Positions 9,220 to 17,900 of a stretch of 39,266 nucleotides of DNA are shown one piece after another (position 1 is the first letter of the stretch; every line of letters begins with the position of its first letter). Source of the DNA: VGNY01 sp964549635 (lineage in GTDB: Bacteria > Chloroflexota > Dehalococcoidia > GIF9 > UBA5629). A model generated the notes under the pieces. It made no database searches, was not told the DNA's origin, and worked only from the letters and a program-made list of their open reading frames with translations. Both the position numbers and the translations under genes were made by a program. The stretch covers positions 1-39,266 of the forward strand of contig CAZJVJ010000011.1 in NCBI GenBank assembly GCA_964549635.1. Reading direction: 5' to 3'.

Positions 9220-10320
9220 TTAGACGTTAAACAGGAAAGTGACAATGTCACCATCTCGCACAATGTAATTTTTACCCTCAAATCTGACCAAGCCTTGTTT
9301 TCGCGCTTCAGCCAAGCTGCCACAACTATTTAGATCGTTAAAATTCACGACCTCGGCCTTAATAAACCCTTTTTCGATATCTGAATGGATTTTTCCTGCG
9401 GCTTTTAAAGCAGTAGTCCCCTTGGGAATTGTCCAGGCTTTCAGTTCATCGGAGACTGTAGTAAAGAAAGAGAGCAATCCGAGGAGCTGATAGGAAAGCC
9501 TGATAATACGCTCAAGAGCTGAGCTGCTCAGCCCCAAAGCGTCGCGATATTCTTTAGCTTCCTCATCGCTGAGTTGGGCTAACTCCATCTCTAACTTCCC
9601 ACACAATGCCACCACCTCAAATTGAGGATAGGGATAAATTGAACGCAACTCAGCTTCGAACGAGGGGGCTTCTGCTAGCTGCCCTTCTCCGATATTGGCG
9701 ACTACTAGCATTGGTTTCGCAGTAAGAAATTGATAATTAGCCAGACTCCTAAGTTCGGAAGCGGTCAAATCTTGCTGCCAGATAGGTATATCTTTTTCTA
9801 ATTTCGATTTAATTTTTTGCAGGAGCATTTGCTGCTTTAGCAGCAAATCACGTTCTGAAGGAGTAGCTCCTTTCAAAGAATCTTCAAGGCGTTTCAATCT
9901 TCTATCAATTATAGTCAAATCGGAAAAGATAAGTTCGAGGTTTGCAGTGGTTATGTCTCGCTCTGGATTAATGCTGCCATCGATATGTGGTACCCTTTCG
10001 TCCTGAAAAGCTCGCACTACGTGAAGAAGTGCATCGGCGTTCCCTAAGTAATTTAGGAATTGGCCGCTTATCCCTTCGCCCTTGCCAAAACCACTCGCCA
10101 GGCCACCAATATCAACATATTTAACCTCAGCCGGTGTTATCTTTTTGGGCCGAAATATTCTGCCTAAAGTTTCCAGTCTAGGGTCTGGTACCTTGGAGAC
10201 TCCAATGTTTGGAATCAGGGTGGTCGAAACAAAAACTTTAGTCTCAGCTTTACCTTTGGTCAAAGCATTGAAAATAGTCGTTCTGCCGCTTTTGGGTAAT
10301 CCAATGATGCAGATTTCCAA
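9220..10320 (-). CDS. ychF: YchF/OLA1-family P-loop NTPase, TTG start
   Basis: Obg-related translation-associated NTPase. Family members usually prefer ATP and associate with ribosomes. I place the start at a TTG at 10320 (366 aa). A perfect GGAGG lies 5 nt upstream, and the protein then begins MEICIIGLPKSGRTT, aligning with the family's usual N-terminus. An upstream ATG at 10383 would add 21 residues with no family match. Features include the G domain with a switch-like VDIGGLASGFGKGEG, an alpha-helical coiled insertion and a C-terminal TGS domain (about residues 280-366). The Walker A motif reads GLPKSGRT: the near-invariant Lys is Arg13 (codon AGA). It is probably the first gene of the ychF-ppsA-dgt-dnaG-rpoD run. 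Confidence 0.92.
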   Translation of the reverse strand: MEICIIGLPKSGRTTIFNALTKGKAETKVFVSTTLIPNIGVSKVPDPRLETLGRIFRPKKITPAEVKYVDIGGLASGFGKGEGISGQFLNYLGNADALLHVVRAFQDERVPHIDGSINPERDITTANLELIFSDLTIIDRRLKRLEDSLKGATPSERDLLLKQQMLLQKIKSKLEKDIPIWQQDLTASELRSLANYQFLTAKPMLVVANIGEGQLAEAPSFEAELRSIYPYPQFEVVALCGKLEMELAQLSDEEAKEYRDALGLSSSALERIIRLSYQLLGLLSFFTTVSDELKAWTIPKGTTALKAAGKIHSDIEKGFIKAEVVNFNDLNSCGSLAEARKQGLVRFEGKNYIVRDGDIVTFLFNV

Positions 10321-10398
10321 AATATCCTCCGGCCAGAAATATAATCCAGATGTGAATAAAATGCAATAAGGGGTTGTATCCATTCCTGATTATTGTAA

Positions 10399-10428
10399 TT
10401 GTATTGTAAATAAACTGTGGTGTATGAT
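10399..10428 (+). promoter_or_regulatory. Predicted promoter giving a leaderless Nudix mRNA
   Basis: A -35 hexamer TTGTAT (10399-10404) and a -10 hexamer TATGAT (10423-10428) are separated by 18 bp. The expected transcription start is at about 10435, exactly the A of the ATG of the Nudix gene. This explains why no Shine-Dalgarno is found. Prediction from sequence only. Confidence 0.5.
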
Positions 10429-10434
10429 TTGGTT

Positions 10435-11010
10435 ATGAAAGAGAAGTTAAAAAAAGCACTTGCTTTGCGGCAAAAAATACACTTTGAGGGCGAAGGGTTG
10501 GTCAAGGCAGCAGTCCTCGTGCCAGTTTTTTGGAAAGACGGAGAATATCACCTTTTGTTCACCAAGAGGAGTGACTTGGTGCCATCTCACAAGGGGCAGA
10601 TCTCTTTCCCCGGTGGAGCCTATAATGAGGCCGATTCTAGTCTGGTGGCGACGGCTTTGAGAGAGAGCTGGGAAGAGATTGGTCTTAAAACTGAAGACGT
10701 GGAAATTTTAGGAGAATTGGACGACACTCCTACGAGGGCATCAGGTTTTAATATCTCGCCTTTTGTAGGTTTTATCCCCTACCCTTATGAGTTCAGCCTG
10801 AACCGCTTCGAGATTGACGAAATTTTCAGTGTTCCTGTTTCAGACTTGTTGTATAAGACTAATAAGAAAGAAGATTACTATACTTTTGGCAATGAGGTTT
10901 TCGTTAATTATTCTTACGAGCACGGTGGAAGAATAATATGGGGAGCCACGGCACGTATCTTGCATCAATTTCTAGAGGTCTGGGAATTGGCAAGCGGAAC
11001 TCAGCATTGA
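10435..11010 (+). CDS. Nudix hydrolase, CoA pyrophosphatase-like
   Basis: Predicted to hydrolyse CoA or a related nucleoside diphosphate derivative to the 4'-phosphopantetheine compound and 3',5'-ADP. The NudL/CoAse hallmark LLFTKRS-x6-HKGQISFPGG precedes the Nudix box, which runs from GGAYNEAD to the catalytic core LRESWEEIGL (REXXEE helix present). A second conserved stretch (TRASGFNISPFVGFIP) also matches CoA-type Nudix enzymes. I choose ATG 10435 (191 aa) rather than GTG 10417 because the -10 element covers the intervening bases, making the transcript leaderless. It diverges from ychF. Substrate specificity beyond the NudL-like motif is inference. Confidence 0.88.
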   Translation: MKEKLKKALALRQKIHFEGEGLVKAAVLVPVFWKDGEYHLLFTKRSDLVPSHKGQISFPGGAYNEADSSLVATALRESWEEIGLKTEDVEILGELDDTPTRASGFNISPFVGFIPYPYEFSLNRFEIDEIFSVPVSDLLYKTNKKEDYYTFGNEVFVNYSYEHGGRIIWGATARILHQFLEVWELASGTQH

Positions 11011-11567
11011 GAAGCTGTTAGTCTCTTAAGCTTAAATTCTTGTCCATTATTATTTTATTTCAAACTGTGAACTGGCCCGGCTTCATTTCTTCATTTTTGG
11101 GCAGGACAGTCTAGGGTCAAGGCCACCATTTTCAAAGATGACCAGCACCGTGTCGCCCTTAACCTCCTCATAATAAACAATACAACGCGGTATTGATATC
11201 AGGTTGTTGAGATGGTAAGATACTATCAACGTTTTTATTTGTGAACCTAAATACGCGATAAGTATTGCAGATAATATAACCAGCGTGAAGGCTTATACTT
11301 GTAACTGTACATTGTGTCGTGAAAGAGTTGGCTCTGGGCAGCTTTATCGTTACAATAGTGCCATTATTTGCTATTCAAAGACCAATATCAAACGTCCGTT
11401 TAGTGTGAACAAATTGGAGACAACGGAATGACTTACCCGATATGGAGGAGGTATTGTGGTTGGCACCAAATGTGTAAGTATACTGATCCTGGATTCAAGA
11501 TGTGAAATTAAGATTAAAGGGCTCAATAAAACCAAGCTTTTAGAACAAACCAGAAGGGGGTAAATCG
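11011..11567. other. 557-bp region with no confident gene; possible remnants
   Basis: No gene passes my threshold here. Two short open frames overlap on opposite strands. On the plus strand, a frame open from about 11221 to 11431 could start at GTG 11285 and give 48 aa with a CxCxxC cluster near the N-terminus (AYTCNCTLCRERVGSGQ). On the minus strand, a 70-codon frame (11083-11292) has a hydrophobic segment and then ENGGLDPRLSCPKMKK, but no ATG or GTG start. Neither has a good ribosome site. Both may be decayed genes. The last 120 bp probably hold the promoter of the following gene. Confidence 0.4.
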
Positions 11568-11861
11568 ATGCCTAAAAAAACAGCGAACACGAAAACAGAG
11601 TTGCAGCCAGCTAAATGGCAGATCACGGCGACTACGATCCGTTGTGATCTGGTAGATGACTTCGTCACTATCATGGTCAATAAGGATTGGTCAACCAAAT
11701 GTGCCTGGTACAATCGGTACAAGCAGAAAGCGCTTGAGGACAAAAAACTGAAATTTGATAAGAAAATCAACCTCAAGGTCGGTAAATGTAATGGTCCAGA
11801 ATGTTCATATGTTATAGGATATAGGGACAAGCTCATCAAAGAAGAATTTGGAGAACATTAG
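11568..11861 (+). CDS. Small four-cysteine protein upstream of clpC, unknown function
   Basis: A 97-aa basic, soluble protein that I do not recognise. The start is well supported by AAGGGGG about 7 nt upstream of the ATG. It has four cysteines: one in IRCDL, one in STKCAW and a pair in GKCNGPEC. They could bind a metal, but their spacing matches no zinc finger I know. There is no signal peptide or membrane segment. The frame ends 11 nt before the ATG I choose for clpC (and overlaps an alternative TTG start of clpC), so the two genes are very likely co-transcribed. A role as a Clp adaptor, substrate or regulator is possible from context only. Confidence 0.75.
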   Translation: MPKKTANTKTELQPAKWQITATTIRCDLVDDFVTIMVNKDWSTKCAWYNRYKQKALEDKKLKFDKKINLKVGKCNGPECSYVIGYRDKLIKEEFGEH

Positions 11862-11871
11862 CGAAAACTTT

Positions 11872-14304
11872 ATGAGACCAGAAAGATTTACCGAGCAAGC
11901 CCGTGAGGTATTGGCTTCTTCACAGGCAATTGCTAGTCGTTATCGCCATGTCCAATGGGATGTGGAGCATATCCTTTTAGCTCTGCTTGAGCAACATGAC
12001 GGTTTGACTTCGCAGATATTGTCGAAGCTGGGTATAAATGTAGAGGCAGTAAGGAAACGGGTTGAGACTGGCCTTGACCGTGCTCCAAAGGCCTCTTACG
12101 AAACAGCCCAGATTTATGCTACGCCACGGATTGCACGACTCATGGATAACGCTGCTCGCGAAGCAGACCGACTTAAAGACGATTTTATCAGCACCGAACA
12201 TTTGCTAATAGCTATTACCAACGAAGATAAAGGGGAGGCCGCCACAATCCTAAAAGAGTTCGGTATTGACCAGGAGAAGATTTACCGAGCACTACAGGAC
12301 ATACGGCGTGGTCACCGTGTTGACAGCCCTACGGCTGAGAGCCGTTATAGGTCCCTAGAGAAATATGGGCGGGACCTAACGGAGTTAGCTAAACAGGGCA
12401 AGCTTGATCCGGTCATCGGAAGGGATGAGGAAATTAAGCGAGTGATGCAGATTTTAACCAGGCGGACAAAAAACAATCCCGTTATTATAGGGGAAGCCGG
12501 TGTTGGTAAAACAGCTATCGCTGAAGGTTTAGCGCATAAAATCGCTGCTGGTGATGTGCCTGATTCATTGAGGAACAAGCGGGTGATCGCTTTGGACATG
12601 GGTGCGCTGGTTGCGGGAAGCAAGTTTCGTGGTGAATTTGAGGAAAGATTGAAGGCAGTTATGGATGAGGTTCGCCAAGCCAGCGGCGAAATTATTTTGT
12701 TCATAGACGAGATACATACTGTAGTTGGTGCTGGAGCAGCGGAAGGGGCCATTGATGCCAGCAATATGTTGAAGCCGGCATTAGCCCGCGGTGAGCTTCA
12801 GTGCATTGGAGCGACTACCCTGGACGAATATCGTGAGCACATTGAGAAGGACAAGGCTCTCGAACGGAGGTTGCAACCTGTATTTTTAAGTGAGCCGAGC
12901 GTTGAGATGACTATTGAAATGCTGCGAGGTTTGCGTCCCAGATATGAAGCACACCATAAGATAAAGATCGATGACTCTGCTCTTGTGGCTGCTGCTAGAC
13001 TAAGCCAACGTTACATAGCAGATAGGTTTTTGCCGGATAAAGCTATCGACCTTATTGATGAGGCAGCGAGCAAATTGCGCATAGACATGGAAAGCAAACC
13101 ACCTGATATTAAAGAGCTTGACGCTAGGATAAAGCAACTACAAGACGAAGAGGAGGCGGCAGCTCAACGAGGTGATTATCAAAAAGCGGCTGAGCTGAGG
13201 TCACAAAGATTGCAGCTTGAGCCTGAGCGTGACAAGAGGGAGGCTGAATGGCGTAGAGAGAAAAAGATCGATAGTGCAGTGGATGAGGAAAGTATAGCTG
13301 AACTGGTTTCCAAATGGACCGGAATCCCCGTTGCCCGCATACTTGAAGGTGAAACTGAGAAGTTACTTCATATGGAGGAAAGGTTACACCGAAGGATAGT
13401 AAACCAAGACGAGGCAGTTTCAGCTATATCTGAGGCTATCAGAAGAGGACGGGCTGGGCTTAAAGACCCAAAGCGGCCTATAGGCAGCTTTATCTTCTTG
13501 GGACCCACCGGCGTTGGAAAGACAGAACTAGCCAAAGCGCTGGCTCAGTTCTTGTTTGACGACGAAGATGCCATGATCCGTCTGGATATGTCAGAATTTA
13601 TGGAAAAACATACTGTATCCAGGCTCATTGGTGCTCCACCAGGTTATGTGGGTTATGAGGAAGCGGGGCAACTTACCGAAGCAGTCCGGCGGCGCCCTTT
13701 CCGGGTAATCCTATTTGACGAAATTGAAAAAGCACACCCTGACGTTCTCAATATTCTACTTCAGATACTAGAGGATGGTCGGCTGACTGATGGTCATGGC
13801 AGGACGGTCGATTTCAAAAATACTGTAGTAATAATGACGAGCAACTTGGGTACTCAGGAATTCCAGCGTCAGGCTATAGGATTTTCACGTCAGGAGAAGA
13901 GTGAACAACAAAGGCTGAAAAGTACCATAGAAACTGCCTTAAAACAGACGTTCCGTCCCGAGTTTTTGAACAGGATAGATGATATCATCATCTTTCAGCC
14001 GCTGACTCAAGAGCATTTGAAAAAGATCGTTGATCTGTTGATCCGGGAGGTGGAAAAACGACTGGCTGATAGGGATATTAAATTAGAGCTGGATGATAAT
14101 GCAAAATCCTGGCTGCTTAGGCAGGGCTACGAGCCTGCATTTGGAGCTCGCCCACTGCGTCGAGCCATTCAGCACTATATAGAGAACCCTCTGTCGAGCA
14201 GAATACTAAAGGGGGAGATAAGCGACGGAGATACTATTATCATAGGTGTCGAGGGGGACGAGTTAACTTTTATTAAAAAGAAAAAGGTTAAGGCTACTCT
14301 ATAA
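11872..14304 (+). CDS. clpC: ATP-dependent Clp protease ATP-binding subunit ClpC
   Basis: Hsp100 unfoldase that threads substrates into ClpP. It has a double Clp_N repeat (about 1-140), AAA-1 with Walker A GEAGVGKT (about 207-214) and Walker B LFIDEIHT, and a short UVR-like M domain (AAAQRGDYQKAAELRSQRL). AAA-2 has GPTGVGKT (about 544) and VILFDEIEKAHPD, and a C-terminal D2-small domain follows. The short M domain and the IGF tripeptide in the loop after TSNLGT, a ClpP-docking signature, make this ClpC rather than ClpB. I use ATG 11872 because MRPERFTEQAREVL matches the family start (810 aa). A TTG at 11848 would add 8 residues. No clpP or mcsAB gene is present in the window. Confidence 0.93.
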   Translation: MRPERFTEQAREVLASSQAIASRYRHVQWDVEHILLALLEQHDGLTSQILSKLGINVEAVRKRVETGLDRAPKASYETAQIYATPRIARLMDNAAREADRLKDDFISTEHLLIAITNEDKGEAATILKEFGIDQEKIYRALQDIRRGHRVDSPTAESRYRSLEKYGRDLTELAKQGKLDPVIGRDEEIKRVMQILTRRTKNNPVIIGEAGVGKTAIAEGLAHKIAAGDVPDSLRNKRVIALDMGALVAGSKFRGEFEERLKAVMDEVRQASGEIILFIDEIHTVVGAGAAEGAIDASNMLKPALARGELQCIGATTLDEYREHIEKDKALERRLQPVFLSEPSVEMTIEMLRGLRPRYEAHHKIKIDDSALVAAARLSQRYIADRFLPDKAIDLIDEAASKLRIDMESKPPDIKELDARIKQLQDEEEAAAQRGDYQKAAELRSQRLQLEPERDKREAEWRREKKIDSAVDEESIAELVSKWTGIPVARILEGETEKLLHMEERLHRRIVNQDEAVSAISEAIRRGRAGLKDPKRPIGSFIFLGPTGVGKTELAKALAQFLFDDEDAMIRLDMSEFMEKHTVSRLIGAPPGYVGYEEAGQLTEAVRRRPFRVILFDEIEKAHPDVLNILLQILEDGRLTDGHGRTVDFKNTVVIMTSNLGTQEFQRQAIGFSRQEKSEQQRLKSTIETALKQTFRPEFLNRIDDIIIFQPLTQEHLKKIVDLLIREVEKRLADRDIKLELDDNAKSWLLRQGYEPAFGARPLRRAIQHYIENPLSSRILKGEISDGDTIIIGVEGDELTFIKKKKVKATL

Positions 14305-14964
14305 ATGGGAAATTCCTTGCGCAGGGATGCTATATCGGCAGAGGAAGAAATTAAACCTCATTTGTCTCCAAAAAGCATTGCATTCAGTGTCCTATCTTTA
14401 ACATTTACCATCGTCCTTTGTCTCGCTGCTATTTATTTCAAGGATTACCTGATCGGTGAAAAATATATTGCTCAGTATGGGCTTCTAGGCATGCTTATCG
14501 TCGCTTTTCTTGGCTCAAGTCTATTAAGTATGATGGCTGTTCCCATTCCATATTTAATTGTGGTATTTACCCTGCCTACGCTTTTAGCGCCGCAAATGAA
14601 TGCCGGCGCACCACTGGCTGTCGGTATAACTTCAGGTTTTGGTGCAGCTCTAGGTCAACTATTAACCTTCGTAATCGGGTGTGGAAACAGGGAGCTTTCC
14701 CAAGGGATGGGGATTGTGTTTAATAAACGTTTATATCTAAGGGCAACTAATTGGGTACAGCAGCGTGGCTCGCTGGCTGTGTTCCTCATGTCAGTCATAT
14801 TAAACCCATTGCATTTACCGATGACTTTGGCACTGGCATCGTTCAATTTCCCGGTGTGGAAGTTTTTTGTCTATTCTTTGTTGGGCAATATAGTGAAAAG
14901 TTCGGCTGTGGCGTTTTCTGGCTACTTTGGCCTGACCTGGCTCTTCCACCTACTGGGAATCTAG
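14305..14964 (+). CDS. VTT-domain (DedA-like) membrane protein, paralog A
   Basis: A 219-aa polytopic membrane protein that starts immediately after the clpC stop codon. About 30 soluble N-terminal residues are followed by around five hydrophobic segments. The VTT/SNARE-associated pattern is visible: PIPYLIVVFTLP in the first re-entrant region, an AALGQLL glycine-rich turn, and the C-terminal block QRGSLAVFLMSVILNP followed by NIVKSSAVAFSGYFGL. DedA/VTT proteins have been linked to lipid scrambling and membrane homeostasis, but the substrate here is unknown. It is a clear paralog of the protein at 16028-16594, sharing the QRG-x3-AVFLMS-x3-NP and GYFGL motifs. Confidence 0.85.
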   Translation: MGNSLRRDAISAEEEIKPHLSPKSIAFSVLSLTFTIVLCLAAIYFKDYLIGEKYIAQYGLLGMLIVAFLGSSLLSMMAVPIPYLIVVFTLPTLLAPQMNAGAPLAVGITSGFGAALGQLLTFVIGCGNRELSQGMGIVFNKRLYLRATNWVQQRGSLAVFLMSVILNPLHLPMTLALASFNFPVWKFFVYSLLGNIVKSSAVAFSGYFGLTWLFHLLGI

Positions 14965-15200
14965 AGGACAATAGTTCAAAATTGTACATTCATTTGTTAA
15001 AGCACGTCTTGATAACTGGTGATACAAAAAGAGCTTAGGCAAACACACGAGAATGTTTTTAAGAGTATAATATGCCCTATTTGATTGAAACGGCGAGTCA
15101 GTAGATGAGTGGAAAGCGCGGTTTATGCTCCAAGATATGTATGGCAAAAACTATGTTGTAGTTTGCTTTTGAAGGTCAATAACATAGCAGGGGATTCAAG

Positions 15201-15974
15201 ATGACTGGTTTGGTTTGTGATGTAAAAAAAGCAGCTTACGGCTTGGCTGAGCAATTGTTCAAAGATGAACATAGGTGCAGTGTGTTTGCTAATAGGCTTG
15301 TTGATGTTTGTGTCGAAGCCAAAGGAAAGGACTTTCTTATTGTTCACAATCCCGGTGGTTGGGGCAATGCACACTTAGACCAATGTTTGGAGTGGGAAAA
15401 AAGCATAGTGTATGGAATCAGACGTGTCGTAGAGGAAATGGGCTACAGTCTTTCATTCATACAATATTTGCGCAGTGGCAAAGGATGGCTGGAACAGATA
15501 CATGACTTAAGAGAACAATTTCGGTTCTTTGCATATAAGGCAAAAATAATGGCTGCTTGGCTGCGATTTATCTTCACTCATGTTAGCCATATTAACACAA
15601 TCCTGATAGGAGTAAGTCAGGGAGCTGCCTTTAGTAGTGCTGTCATGAGGCAATTAGATGGGCGCTATCCTGTATATAGTATCGAAGTAGGGTTTCCGTT
15701 CCAATATAAATCATGGCGGGAAATTACTGAGAGAACAGTAGCGGTTGACAGTAACGGACTTAGACCTGATGTTCTTGTACAGGGGAATTTGGTAGTTGGC
15801 GCTAGGGTACTTCTGGCAGCACCTTTCAAGTGGTTTTGGTATCGTCTTAAGGGTACCCCTACGCCACTGGCTCTTTGTATTAATGCTCCAGGGCACGAAT
15901 ATAGTTGGGACAATCCTAAGGTTGAAAGACGGATCAGGGATTTCCTGAAAGCTAATTTTGGCTGCAAACGATAA
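15201..15974 (+). CDS. Predicted serine alpha/beta hydrolase, unknown substrate
   Basis: A 257-aa protein with an alpha/beta-hydrolase nucleophile elbow, IGVSQG, with S139 as the candidate nucleophile. An early strand-turn motif FLIVHNPGGWGN (about 45-56) is a likely oxyanion region, and a late His sits in APGHEYSW (H232). The acid residue is not obvious. There is no signal peptide. The start has a GGGGA Shine-Dalgarno about 6 nt upstream. The gene is 236 nt downstream of VTT paralog A. A -10-like TATAAT lies at 15066-15071, but with no convincing -35. Its position between two VTT paralogs suggests lipid or envelope chemistry, which is inference only. I do not recognise the exact family. Confidence 0.7.
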   Translation: MTGLVCDVKKAAYGLAEQLFKDEHRCSVFANRLVDVCVEAKGKDFLIVHNPGGWGNAHLDQCLEWEKSIVYGIRRVVEEMGYSLSFIQYLRSGKGWLEQIHDLREQFRFFAYKAKIMAAWLRFIFTHVSHINTILIGVSQGAAFSSAVMRQLDGRYPVYSIEVGFPFQYKSWREITERTVAVDSNGLRPDVLVQGNLVVGARVLLAAPFKWFWYRLKGTPTPLALCINAPGHEYSWDNPKVERRIRDFLKANFGCKR

Positions 15975-16027
15975 ACGTAAGAATTGGTCAAAAGCGATAG
16001 TCTGTGGAAATAACATCAGTAAGTAAG

Positions 16028-16594
16028 ATGGAAGCTAGAAGAAGGGAATATATAATAGGAGGTTTGGCACTAGCACTTACGTTTGCCTGTTGTATTGCGG
16101 TTCTTTTTTACTGGGATTATGTTAGACAGGTTCAACATTATGGTTACTTTGGTGCATTCGTTATCAGCATACTTGCTGGTGCTACTGTGTTGGTGCCTAT
16201 ACCTGGCATCTTAGTTGTTTTCACTTTAGGCAGTGTTTTACATCCAGCTTTGTTAGGTGTGGTGTCTGGTCTAGGTGAGGCTGTTGGGAGCATAGGTATT
16301 TACTTAAGTGGCTATAGCGGGCGGAGGGCAGTACAAAAGCTCCCCCCCGAGTTTTTCGGCAAATTCAGTGACTGGATACAGCGTCGTGGTAAGATGGCTG
16401 TGTTTCTAATGTCAGCCATGCTTAATCCTTTTTTTTACCCATTCACAGCTATGGCTGGGATGCTTCGGTTCGGCCTAATCAAATTCTTCTTTCTATGCTG
16501 GGGGGGAAAGACAGTGAAAAACATGATCATTGCGTATCTAGGATATTTTGGCTTACGCTCAATATTACGGTGGGTGGGGGTAATCGGAATTTAG
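16028..16594 (+). CDS. VTT-domain (DedA-like) membrane protein, paralog B
   Basis: A 188-aa polytopic membrane protein (196 aa if the upstream GTG at 16004 is used; neither start has a strong ribosome site). Hydrophobic segments begin at about residue 10. VTT signatures are VPIPGILVVFTLG, a GLGEAVGS glycine-rich turn, and the C-terminal block QRRGKMAVFLMSAMLNP followed by KTVKNMIIAYLGYFGL. These match paralog A at 14305-14964 motif by motif, so the pair probably arose by duplication with the hydrolase gene lying between them. A role in lipid transport across the membrane is a family-level expectation only. Confidence 0.83.
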   Translation: MEARRREYIIGGLALALTFACCIAVLFYWDYVRQVQHYGYFGAFVISILAGATVLVPIPGILVVFTLGSVLHPALLGVVSGLGEAVGSIGIYLSGYSGRRAVQKLPPEFFGKFSDWIQRRGKMAVFLMSAMLNPFFYPFTAMAGMLRFGLIKFFFLCWGGKTVKNMIIAYLGYFGLRSILRWVGVIGI

Positions 16595-16601
16595 GATATT
16601 G

Positions 16602-16841
16602 ATGTTTAAGCCTAGATTGAGCTATACAAATAGACCCAAGCTAAGAAGCTGGCGGACAGCGCTTCTTCTGTCGTTATTTTTTGGTTTTTTAGGGGCTGAC
16701 CGATTTTATATTGGCAGGACACGCTCCGCAATTGTTAAACTTCTCATCTTGGGTGGATTTGGTGTGTGGTGGCTTAGTGATTTTATCCTTATTGCCAGTG
16801 AATGGCGCAGGGATGCATGGGGACGCCCTCTAAAACACTGA
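16602..16841 (+). CDS. TM2-domain membrane protein
   Basis: A 79-aa protein with a basic N-terminus and the two-helix TM2 hairpin. The first helix leads to the hallmark turn FGFLGADRFYIGR, and the second helix contains GGFGVWWLSDFILIA. TM2 proteins are small membrane proteins of mostly unknown function, often encoded next to envelope or transport genes. I choose ATG 16602, which has AGGA about 4-7 nt upstream, over TTG 16599. It follows VTT paralog B by only 7 nt, so the two are almost certainly co-transcribed. Confidence 0.85.
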   Translation: MFKPRLSYTNRPKLRSWRTALLLSLFFGFLGADRFYIGRTRSAIVKLLILGGFGVWWLSDFILIASEWRRDAWGRPLKH

Positions 16842-17199
16842 TCTCTTTAACACTAATTTATCTTCGCTTTTCGCAAGGGAATGGAAAAGTTTAAGTGCTA
16901 TGTAACATTTTGGTCGGTGGGCTTAAAAAGGAAAAAGGATTATACAAATTTCCGGATGGCTATATAGAAGCTAATCTTTTGGTTGAGAGGCTCTCAGTAA
17001 AGAGTATAGATAGCTTCACAGCAAAAATTAACTGCTGGTGTCGGGGGACAGAGAAATAGACCTTTATTTCACTGATGGGATTAGCTCAATAGGTGGCTGA
17101 AGGCTGTGCTTGGGGAAATCGGAAACGGGGCGACTAAAAAAGGCGCAAGGTGTTAGGCTGGTTCACATAGATTGGCGAGGCTATAATAGCGTCATTATT
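16842..17199. other. 358-bp region without a gene; decayed frame and possible IS end
   Basis: There is no intact gene. A frame open from about 16910 to 17059 encodes readable peptide (GLYKFPDGYIEANLLVERL) but has no good start. The bases just before it read MEKFKCYVTFWSVG in another frame, so it may be a frameshifted small gene. At about 17039 the sequence TGTCGGGGGACAG looks like an IS terminus and may be the left end of the IS481-like remnant that follows. A matching right end was not found. Confidence 0.3.
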
Positions 17200-17900
17200 A
17201 TGAAGATAGTTAATGGACGAATCATCCCAGCTGCTAGACTTAGCCAGAAGACGGCCAACATACCAATGGGAACTCAAAGAAGGTTGCAATGGTTTGATTA
17301 CTATTATTCTCACGGCCAAAATGGTTGTCCTACCTGTTACTATTTCGATAGCTCACCGCAGACTTTTTATCGCTAAAAGCACCGCTATATCCCCAGCCAC
17401 TTAGAAGCTTGGAAAACCGTTCCCGTCGCCCCAGACGTGTAAAAAGGGCACGATCACCACCGGAGCTGGTAGAGGTAGTGGTAAAGAGGAGATAGGAATA
17501 TCCGCACTGGGGGAAGGATAAAATAGCTGTGCTACTCAAAGACCGGGCCCCCGTGTATCTACCTCAATGGTAGACAGGACCATACGTCGGCTTAAAGACC
17601 GTGGTGCGTTTAAAGAGCCGGTCGGGAATCACGTTTTAGCCCGCAGGTGAATATTTAAGCATCGCTAGGCCATTAGGAAGCCCAAGGATTACGAAGTGAC
17701 GCAGCCAGGCAACCTGGTCTGGCTATATATCCCAAGATGTCACGCCTTTGCCTAGTGTAGAACTGAAGCGCTTCACCGCTCGGGATATTATCTCCCGGTG
17801 GGACCGTGCTAGAAGTATATAACAGAGCTACTGCCATCACCGCATCATTTTGCTTAGATAAACTAGAGAGGGAAATGCTGTTTGAGTTTAAGGGCGCTTT
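17200..17900 (+). pseudogene. Decayed IS481-like (integrase-core) transposase
   Basis: Pieces of one transposase lie in order across different frames. These are RRLQWFDYYYSHGQNG and FDSSPQTFYR (helix-turn-helix region, about 17260-17376), SLENRSRRPRRVKRARSP then EYPHWGKDKIAVLLKD (17405-17550), STSMVDRTIRRLKDRG (17560-17615), KRFTARDIISRWD (17767-17808) and VLEVYNRATAITASF then LEREMLFEFKG (17806-17895). Several in-frame stops and at least three frameshifts separate them. The catalytic core stops before the expected DGGSEF motif, so the 3' part is lost. The fragment order and motifs match the IS481-type integrase-core transposases that are common in Chloroflexota. It cannot encode an active protein. 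Confidence 0.8.
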
